Assembly: GCF_024763615.1 (NCBI RefSeq)
Contig: NC_077223.1
Coordinates: 8,990,001 to 9,054,000, forward strand
DNA from: Phlebotomus papatasi
Lineage: Eukaryota; Arthropoda; Insecta; Diptera; Psychodidae
DNA: 64,000 bases
Direction of reading: 5' to 3'
A model generated the notes under the pieces. That model was not told the DNA's origin and did no database searches. It saw only the letters and a program-made list of their open reading frames with translations. Both the position numbers and the translations under genes were made by a program. Each line of letters begins with the position of its first letter. The first letter of the stretch is position 1. Positions 55,590 through 64,000 of this stretch are shown here, piece by piece.

Positions 55590-57440
55590 TCTCGAAATTC
55601 TTGTGATATTTTTTAGAGCGTTATGAGATTAATCAGGAGGGTGACATTATCTCTGGAAAATGCGACCAGTTTTAGTGTAAAGTTTTTCCTGTTTTCGTAC
55701 ACATTTCACGAGATATCTTCAAAACTACGTAGGTTGCCAATTTGGGGTTTTCGGTTGCCTCTTCGTTATTAAATTGGCTTTTATTTTGTATTAGTATTTT
55801 TTGCTGATTCATTCTACAATGACAGAAAACAGCTAATAAACTCAAAAGTTTTTTCGGCGCGCTAGAAACATTTGGGAAGCATAGGAAATGTCATATCCCT
55901 GAGATTGATTTTACACAAGAACATCGTAGAATTGATTTCTAGAACACAGTGTAATTGATTTGAGAATATTATGGGATTCATTTTTGCATACATGGGATTG
56001 ATTCACACTCTTTAGAACATTTTGGGATTGATTTCTGGAACCCAGTGGTATTGATTTAAAAACATTGTGGGATTGACATTCAGTTTATCATGGGTTTGAA
56101 TTTAAATTACGATATGATGCGATTGATTCACAGTGTATCATAGGCTTGAGTTTAAAATATTGTGAGATTATGGGATTGATTTTAAAAGATCTCAGGATGT
56201 GTTTTTGAGAATATAATATTACATTAGAATAGATTAAATTAAATTAATTTAATTAAATTAATTAATTAAATTAATTAAATTAAATTAATTAATTAAATTA
56301 TTAAATTAGATATTTAGAATATAAATAGAATATCCCATAATATTTTAGAATGTTATGGGATTGATTCACACTCTTTAGAATATTTTGGGATTGATTTCTG
56401 GGACCCAGTGGTATTGATTTAGATCATTGTGGGATTGATATTCAGTTTATCCTGGGATTGATTCAAGGATATGGTGAGATTGTTTTATCAGAATTATTGT
56501 GATATATTTTAGAACATTATGAGATTGATGTTAGAACAATGTGGGATTGATTTCTGAATCATAGTGTAATTCATTTGATAATATTGGGGGATTCATTTTA
56601 GGACACTATGGGATTGATTCACACTCTTTAGAATATTTTGGGATTGATTTCTAGGACCCAGTGGTATTGATTTAAAAACATTGTGGGATTGATATTCAGT
56701 TTATCGTGGGATTAATTTTAGGATATATTGAGATTGTTTTGTCGGAATTCTTGTGATATATTTTAGAAAATTATGAGATTGATGTTAGAACAATGCAGTA
56801 TTAATATCTGAAACACAGTGTAATTGGTTTGAGAATATTGTAGGATTCATTTTAGGACACTATGGGATTGATTCACACTCTTTAGGATATTTTGGGATTG
56901 ATTTCTGGGACCCAGTAGCATTGATTAAAAAAATAATTATGATTGATAAACAGTTTATCGTGGGATTGATTTTAGGATATGGTGAGATTGTTTTCTCGAA
57001 ACACTTGTGATATTTATTTTAGGGCGTTTTGGGATTTGTTTTAGAAAATTGCAGAATTTATTCCTGGAACACAGTGGAATTGATTTCAGTATACCATGGG
57101 ATTGATTTTAGAACATTATGGGATTGATTTACAGTGTTTGGGATACTATGGCATTAAATTCTGGAATTTAATGCCATAATGTATTTAAAAAATTGTGGGA
57201 TTGAAAATCAGAGTATTTTAGTATATTGTGAGATTATTTTCTCGAAGCACTTGTAATGTATATTTTAGCGCGTTATGGGATTGATTCTAGAAGATCGCAG
57301 GTTTGATTCACAGTGTTTGGGATGTGGGATTGCATTCTGGGATATAGCATTGATTGAAAGACACTGTGGGATTGATAAAGTTTATCGTGGTATTGATTTT
57401 AGGGTATTGTGGGATTGACCTTAAATGTCTGATGCGCAGT
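55590..57440. repeat. GGGATTGATT minisatellite with ~254-bp higher-order units
   Basis: The word GGGATTGATT with variants recurs every ~30-35 bases. Larger units are marked by GATTCACACTCTTTAG, found near 55999, 56361, 56613 and 56869, the last three about 254 bases apart. A hAT MITE interrupts it at 55634-55901 and an AT-only stretch occurs at 56230-56310. No coding sequence. Confidence 0.85.
55634..55901. mobile_element. hAT-type MITE, copy 3 (inverted)
   Basis: 268 bp in the opposite orientation to the other two copies. Flanks AGATTAAT (55626-55633) and AGATTGAT (55902-55909) form an 8-bp duplication with one difference, inside the minisatellite. Confidence 0.85.
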
Positions 57441-59259
57441 AGTACTCGAAACAATACCAAAACATCTTAGGGAGCTATGGGATTGCATTTGTGGTATTGA
57501 TACGAATACCACCATTTGGTATTGAATTTCAGTAGTTTAAAACTGAGTGTTAAAGTGCTAGTTTACCTAGATTTTGATTTATTTAGATTTTAACAGAAAT
57601 ATTTGTCTAACTTTATTCTAAATACCTATTTTTCTCAGTGTAATCTGTTGATGTTCACTCTTACTTGTGTGTGAGTGAAAAGACGTTGAAATTCTTCAGT
57701 GACCAGTAGTCATTTTCTCCATCGAGATTTATCTTGAGGGAATGAAAGAGCGGAGTAAAAAGTCAAATAACGCAACTGATCATTAAATAGACTTTAAAAT
57801 TTCTTATTTGTACAATTTGTACAGCACGTTGGAAAAATGTAATTGAGGTGGAAATGCTATTTTGCATATACAAAATGTGTTTCTTTTTTTTTTTTGGTTC
57901 AAAGGTGTTTCTATATGCTTTCTGGTATAGAAGTCTATCGCTAGATAATAGTATGGCAGTTGTGGATGCGAAAAGTAACACTTTTGCGTGGTTAAACATA
58001 CTTCAAATTCTTCGTGACGACTAGCTTAGAAGATTGGTCATTATGGAGAATCTATTCCATGTGAATTATCTTTCCATCATTTCTCCTTGTGATGCCAAAG
58101 CGAAAAAGGGTTTGGGAGAAAAGCGCAGCACCTTAATCACTTTAACTGATAGTTTGTTCGCCTTGCACTAACGCGGAAATACTTGAAATTATTTTTATCT
58201 TCTTGCAACAATTTTCCTCCATGTTACTTGGTGGTTTCTTCCAGTAAGCAGGAGGTATGTGTAAGAAAATAGATGTTTATCGTACCACGATCCATTGACT
58301 TTCTTCCTCTCTTGCTTTAATTGAGATATTGTTTTGAGAGGTTTTTAATTAATTTTCGTTAGAACCCTTCTTTGTGGATTTTCTTTTCTTTCTTATTTTT
58401 CTCTGTGTCCATGAATTCTCCATGGAACAAGACTTTGATGGATGGGTAATTTAAATAATTTCAATTTGTCTATAAGAAGGAAGTCAATTAATACATCATT
58501 TTCTTACCATTCTCAAGTATTATTGGTCAGATGAAAAAAAAATCTCTCGCCAGTTCGAGTTCAATGATCTTGGGGCACAATGGTCGATTGAGACCTTTTC
58601 GAGAATGAGATGTGGCTAAAAATTAAAGTGCCTTTTTATTGTCTGCAAATGGACTAAACCTCAGAGTAACCTCATTTTAGCTACAGTCGTACAGAAATGT
58701 TTAATTATTTACATGATGGCCTTTCTTAATTTGGTAAAAGATGATTATTTCAGCAGTAATGCATTAACAGTGCTTTTCAGGATATGAAAATTAGTTAATG
58801 ATGCATATTTTTTAGGACTTCATGAATGAATTTCCTGTTTTTATATAATTTTCACCACTTTTTCTTTAAGTTAAAGTTTTCAACATAAAATTCAATATGA
58901 GCCACTTTAAGATAATTTATCACCATTATTGTTTTTATTGGCAATAAACAGACGCAAGTGCTTTTCACATTCTTTTCTTAAGGGTAATTGGACAGAGCAA
59001 TGTCAGAACCATAAGAGCTTTTGATTGGTCGCCAAAGATGTTTGTGACTTGGAACTGCTCAGATACTACACAATTCCACACTTATTGGCCAATTCTGGCC
59101 ACTTCTAGTTGATAGCTTCGCTCTCAAACAGCAGGTCAAAGTAGATAATTCCCCTACAATCCCACCAAAGACACAACCAAACTTTCTTGACTTATAAGGA
59201 AATGAGGCACCTTTGACTTGGAGTAACTTTCAAATAAATTTATATCTCGCATACTTTTA
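57441..59259. other. Unique-looking AT-rich sequence
   Basis: No gene or element boundary seen. A lone TTTTTCTCAGTGTAA at about 57632 looks like an isolated end of the CACTGAG MITE family. Confidence 0.4.
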
Positions 59260-59666
59260 CGGCGTTATCACACTTGCACATTAAAATTTTAATGTGATTC
59301 ACATTAATTGTCGCTTGTGAGCGTCCAAATATGTTATTTGTGTCTTTGAGTCACTTAATATTTGGGGTTTCTCTATTTATTGATAAAGAAGTGGACTTGG
59401 CCTGCAAAAATAAGTTTAAATTTACCTAAAGCATAAATATTTTTTCATATTAAAAAATTAAAGAGAAAATCGCATTAATTTTTCGCATTATTGCTATAAA
59501 TCAATTTAAATCAAATTTTGCGGGTCAAGTCTACCTTTTTATCAACAAATAAATCAAATTTTGAATATAAAATGATTCAAACACACAAATTACACGTTTG
59601 GACTCTCACCAGCGACAATTAATGTGAATCATATTAAAATTTTAATTTGCAAGTGTGATAACACAG
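59260..59666. mobile_element. Harbinger-type MITE, copy 2
   Basis: 407 bp with long inverted ends, flanked by TTA at 59257-59259 and 59667-59669. Colinear with 15049-15454 and in the same orientation, with few differences. Confidence 0.88.
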
Positions 59667-59779
59667 TTAAGTTAAGCTCATCTTGATGATTCAAATATCT
59701 AAAAGTAATTTTCAAAAACTAGAATATGTAATTTTGCTTTCGAAATTTAAGCTAATTTTCTTCATTCTGACAATCACTA

Positions 59780-60454
59780 CACTAAGAAAAAACCTAAAAA
59801 GTTCAAACAACTCTATGGCAGAATTGAATTAACTCTACGAATATCGACGTAATTGTTACTCTATTTCGTTGTAAATTTTAGTAAATAGAGTTGAAACAAC
59901 TTTTCGTGCGAGTTGAATTAATTCGTCGGATATCGATGTAATTATTGCTCTTTTTCGATGTAAAATTTCATCTCGCCTGAAGTATATGCTTAAGTGTTTT
60001 CGTTTTAAGAATATACTTCAGTCAAGAAGATTTTCTTCGTGTGACAAAGTTCATATGGAACATCAACTAGAAATATGTCTAACAGTGTTTCATGAAGACA
60101 TGTGCGTGCATCATACGTGATATTTTGCTTGGAATATAGGGAACTTGAGATCAAGAAAATGTTAATAAAGAAAATAATAAAATTAAAAAAAAATTAAATT
60201 TTGGGATTTGAAAGAGTTATTTTAACTCCAAAAAGGGTATTTTAATTCTTGGAACGAGTTATTTTAACTCTTATAACGAGTCATTTTTAGTCTTAAAAAG
60301 AGTTATTTACACTCTTTTGTCATGTAAATTTTAGAAAATAAAAGTTAAAACAACTCTTTCGAATATTACACCTAAATAGAAGTAAAATCAACTCTAAAAT
60401 ATAGTTAATTCAACATCGATTCGAGTAAGTTTTACTCGATTATTTTTCTGAGTG
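59780..60454. mobile_element. CACTAAG-end MITE, left member of an inverted pair
   Basis: 675 bp from CACTAAGAAAAAACC to TTTTTCTGAGTG, flanked by TA (59778-59779 and 60455-60456). It contains many GAGTTATTTTAACTC-type words. Its reverse complement follows 40 bases later. Confidence 0.75.
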
Positions 60455-60494
60455 TACCTTATACCTAAAAGACTATTACAAAGAAAAATGCCAA

Positions 60495-61126
60495 CACTCA
60501 GAAAAATAATCGAATAAAACTTACTCGAATCGATGTTCAATTAACTCTTTTTCGTTGTGATTTTCGATTAACTATATTTTAGAGTTGATTTTACTTCTTT
60601 TTAGGTGTAATATTCGAAAGAGTTATTTTAACTTTTTTGTCCTAAAATTTACATGACAGAAGACTGTAAATAAGTCTTTTTAAGACTGAAAATAACTCAT
60701 TTTAAGAGTTAAAATAACTTTAAAATCCCAAAATGGATGACTTTTACGATTTTATTTTTTTAAATTTTATTTTATCATTTTCTTTATTCATATTTTCTTG
60801 ACATCAAGTTTCCTATGTTCCGAGCGAAGTATCACGTATGATGCACGCACATATCTCTTCATGAAACACTGTTAGACATATTTCTAATTGATGTTCCATA
60901 TGAACTTGGTAACACGAAAATCTTCTTGACTGAAGTATATTCTTAAAATGAAAACACTTAAGCATATACTTCAGTCGAGATGAAATTTTACATCGAAAAA
61001 GAGTAATAATTACATCGATATCCGACGAATTAATTCAACTCGCATGAATACTTTTTCATCTCTAGTTAATAAAATTTACAACGAAATAGAGTAACAATTT
61101 CTTCGAATAACAATTTTTTTCTTAGT
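60495..61126. mobile_element. CACTCAG-end MITE, right member of an inverted pair
   Basis: Starts CACTCAGAAAAATAATCG and runs to TTTCTTAGT, a reverse-complement copy of 59780-60454 with a ~25-base difference near 60545 and a shortened outer end. Together the two form a ~1.35-kb palindrome with a 40-base spacer. Confidence 0.75.
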
Positions 61127-62902
61127 AAAGCAATCAATCCCATAATGTCCTAATCATAATCCAACAATTTTTAAATTTTTATAAATGATTTCTTTAATAT
61201 TAAAATCCCTCTATTCAATACGATCGTTCAAGAGCCTCGATACTATCAATAAATAACAGTATTAATAATTCAATATTAGATTATCTGTTTATATTCATTC
61301 TTCTGAAAATTAAATTCTAAATCCACCGGTGAATTTTCTCCGAGTATAAGAATTTAACAGCACCAATTTACTCTTATTCTCACCATCCATATAAAAAATA
61401 TTTAATGGACATAATCTTCTCAGATATTTTATTTAGTATTCCACTATGGCCAACCATCTTACGGGCCATTTCGCCAAATGTCTTGATACCATGTGCGTAA
61501 AATTTGAGATTAATCCGCGACCGGTAAACAGTGACTGGTCGCTACATTACAGTCCCTATAGAAATATTTGAAAAATCATTTCTTGCATCAAGATTACCCG
61601 TCAGATAGTGCTATTAGCAATTAAAACCTAATTAGAATGACCCCTAAAACTAGTTATCAAAAGAATGCGTTAAAGAGGTACAAACTGTGCACGGACTAAT
61701 CTTGTAAGAAAAAATTAGCATAAGCACTTTTTTACAGCCTCACCATTAACAGTAAAGTGCTTTAACTCCCCAACCCAACTCAATATGCAAATAACCCATT
61801 ACGCAACGGCCACAAAAACCCCAATCATCAGTTGGTTTAATTGAGAATCTAACTCAGTGGGATTTTGTGGTTATTACGACAGAAAATTCAATTTTCTCGC
61901 ACTATTGTCGTAAAAGGTATTTACTCTTGAGAGACTTTTTCTCTGTGAAATAGTTTTTATCTTCACCCTCATTCACGTGCTGACTTCCAGCTATACAAGA
62001 AAAAAAAAGAGACACTCTGCGGGTTTGTCGCCTAATGCAGTGTTGAAGTCTTTCGTTGAGATTGCGCGCTTTGACAACTAAATTATGTTGATGGAGAGGT
62101 GTATAAATTGTGCAATAATTATTATAATTAAATACCTCGTTTATCATCCATCCTCCTGTCAACAAATTGTGCATTATCAGGGAATTTCTCTTGAGAATCT
62201 TCTAACTTTCTATTCTTTGCTCATTTCCGCATGTTCCTCTTTTCTTTGAAACTCCTATACAACACACCATTAGACTTAAATTCACACGACGGGAAATTGT
62301 GAATATTTAGTGGAGCAGAAAATAAATGGTAAAGTGATACAAAGTTGATGGAATTAAGTGCTTCCAGAGTAATTTCAACCACTATCAGTTAAAAGTGTCA
62401 TTAGAGGAAATTATTGATTGAGCAAGTTGTATTTTCAGATGGTCTTGATTGTCGCAAATGATATGAAAGTCATAAGAGTGACTTGAACTAATTTCTATAT
62501 CCATTACATGCTACTTATCACCTCTAGAATGATGCACTTAATATGCAAATCACTTGAATTTATTTGCCATTTGCAATACCTCAATTAGCTTGGTGGGCTC
62601 ATTTCATCATTTCACCTCACCAAAGATATCAATTCCAAATGCATCCACTAATTAAGTTCAAACCATTGGACATAAATTTTTCTCTCCTATCTTGACAAAT
62701 TGATACTTTGCGATAAGGTTTTCTCATTAATTTTTAAAGACAGTGACAAGAAGTTAAACAAATGCTTTGCAACGCTAAAAAAAACATTAAAACTACAGTA
62801 AAAAGTTTAATGATTGATCATTATATGTGGTAATAATAATAATAATAACTCTGGCAGAACATTCTATACAATGTAAATCGAAGCGGTTCCACAGCTAATG
62901 GC
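61127..62902. other. Unique-looking AT-rich sequence
   Basis: No gene is supported. A 90-codon minus frame at 61902-62174 has no family resemblance. This region could hold the non-coding first exon of the ankyrin gene, but I see no decisive signal. Confidence 0.35.
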
Positions 62903-63300
62903 GCTATTCCAATGGAACATGAATATTTTTAGCATTTTACTGTTCTCAAGTGCTACTGCATTATCGACTTGTCTTTGTATTGGTTTCTGTCACGACTATT
63001 CTAGAACACAGCTAAGACTACAAAGAACAGTCGAAACAGAAAGGAAATGAAAGAAAAGTCGATAAGGCTGAAGCTGTTGAGAACAGTATAGTGCTAAAAG
63101 ACACCATCATTTTTTTTTAGCACTTTACTCTTCTCAGGAGTTTCTGCATTATCGATATTTTTTGTGTTGGTGGATTACAACACGACATAGACTGGGGAAA
63201 ACAGTCTAGACGGTAACCAACACAGGGAAAAGTCAATATTGCAGAAGCACTTGAGAACAGTAGAGTGATAAAAAAGCATGTTTAGCATTGGAATATGACC
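62903..63300. mobile_element. Double foldback MITE (CTATTCCAATG family)
   Basis: Outer ends GGCGCTATTCCAATGG and TTAGCATTGGAATATG are inverted. Inside are two successive hairpins, 62933-63085 and 63115-63275, each with arms of the type TAGCA.TTTACT.TTCTCA and ACTTGAGAACAGTA. The second looks like a duplicate of the first. Confidence 0.6.
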
Positions 63301-63730
63301 ATAACCATAACTATACAGTAAAAAAATGTGTAAAATTTTACTACTATAAAAGTGCAAAATCGACCATTTTAGTTGTTTAACCCATTAACGACGAGACACT
63401 TTTTACGGACCGAAAATCAATAATAAAAATTAAACCGATAAACAAAATTTGTGAAACATTTTACATCTAACTTTGAAAAGTTCAACAGATTCTGATTCGG
63501 TGCATTTTTTACCTCTACGGGCGATAGGAACAAAAATAGCCCAAAACTTTAAGTAATTTTTCTGACAATAACAATAATGAATAGGGTAAGTGTGCCAAAT
63601 TTCGGCATAGTTGCATGCAAGCGCCAAAGTCTCAAGTTTAAAATGTAATATCTTTAATAGAAATTGATTGTTTCATTATTTCTACTTAAGGAGTGTTGCT
63701 TAGAGCCTTGTAGACAGTTTATCGTCTTTA
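63301..63730. other. AT-rich stretch before the window end
   Basis: No gene or boundary seen. TTAACCCATTAACGACGAGAC near 63378 faintly resembles the TTAACTCTTT repeat ends. Confidence 0.35.
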
Positions 63731-64000
63731 TTAGGTGAGATTCTTAACAATCTCACCTACTATAATCCTAACAAAATTTCATGTCGTCCGATCGACCTCA
63801 AATTTGGCCAAAATGTGTTTCGCCACTTCCTGATTCCGAATATATATGTGGCTAAGTTACGTTCCCGGCCGGCCGCTCTTTGGAGCTTAATAGCTCCTAA
63901 ACTAAAAAAGATATCGACTTGCGGTTTTCGGCAAAGGTTATATATCGGGTGAAAATTGCAACTTGGTGCATAGACCCCCCACCCCCCACCCCTCCTTCCG
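63731..64000 (-). mobile_element. Helitron-like element, second copy (3' end only in window)
   Basis: The reverse complement of this stretch is nearly identical to 46603-46872, ending in the same hairpin and CTAA with T as the next base. The clear difference is the GGCC microsatellite, two units here against four there. The element continues beyond the window. Confidence 0.85.

Noticed and set aside
61902..62174. 90-codon minus frame as a gene or exon
   Set aside because: No domain, no convincing splice sites and low-complexity ends; at most a non-coding exon candidate.

Overview
This is insect nuclear DNA, most likely dipteran; a nematoceran such as a sand fly or mosquito is my inference, not a proof. 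The support is AT-rich sequence, short GT-AG introns of 59 to 73 bases beside introns of many kilobases, AATAAA poly(A) signals, animal proteins (KDM8, CDK5RAP1, a secreted C-type lectin, an ANKRD6/Diego-like ankyrin protein) and a dense load of eukaryotic transposons. There are no bacterial operons, no CRISPR array and no rRNA or intact tRNA genes.

Layout. 0.6-1.9 kb: single-exon kdm8 on the minus strand. 3.0-6.1 kb: two nested Harbinger-like elements and a 234-bp TA-flanked MITE. 6.3-7.9 kb: Cdk5rap1 (mitochondrial tRNA methylthiotransferase) on plus. 8.2-10.5 kb: a large 30-bp minisatellite split by a MITE. 10.9-11.7 kb: two-exon secreted C-type lectin. 13.1-13.9 kb: a second ~30-bp minisatellite with a 209-bp higher-order period, running into a Helitron-like 3' end. 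15.7-16.6 and 19.4-20.9 kb: two tandem three-exon paralogs with a Myb/SANT-like (trihelix) N-terminus and a charged coiled-coil C-terminus, separated by a third 30-bp minisatellite of about 2.3 kb. 21.4-34.7 kb, probably reaching 53.5 kb: a minus-strand gene for a six-ankyrin-repeat protein resembling ANKRD6/Diego. Its C-terminus ends in a PDZ-ligand-like SSLV and its introns fill most of the rest of the window.

The introns and the right end hold transposon remains whose boundaries can often be read exactly from target-site duplications: hAT-type MITEs (8-bp TSDs, three copies), Harbinger-type MITEs (TTA/TAA TSDs, two copies), several TA-TSD MITE families, a Helitron-like family with a hairpin plus CTAA 3' end (two nearly identical copies in opposite orientation), pogo, Tc1, mariner and Harbinger transposase remnants, LINE fragments, tRNA-derived SINEs, and several long inverted-repeat elements, two of which enclose tandem arrays.

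The genes do not form one pathway. They are neighbouring housekeeping, tRNA-modification, lectin, putative DNA-binding and ankyrin scaffold genes. The unusual part of the window is its repeat structure.
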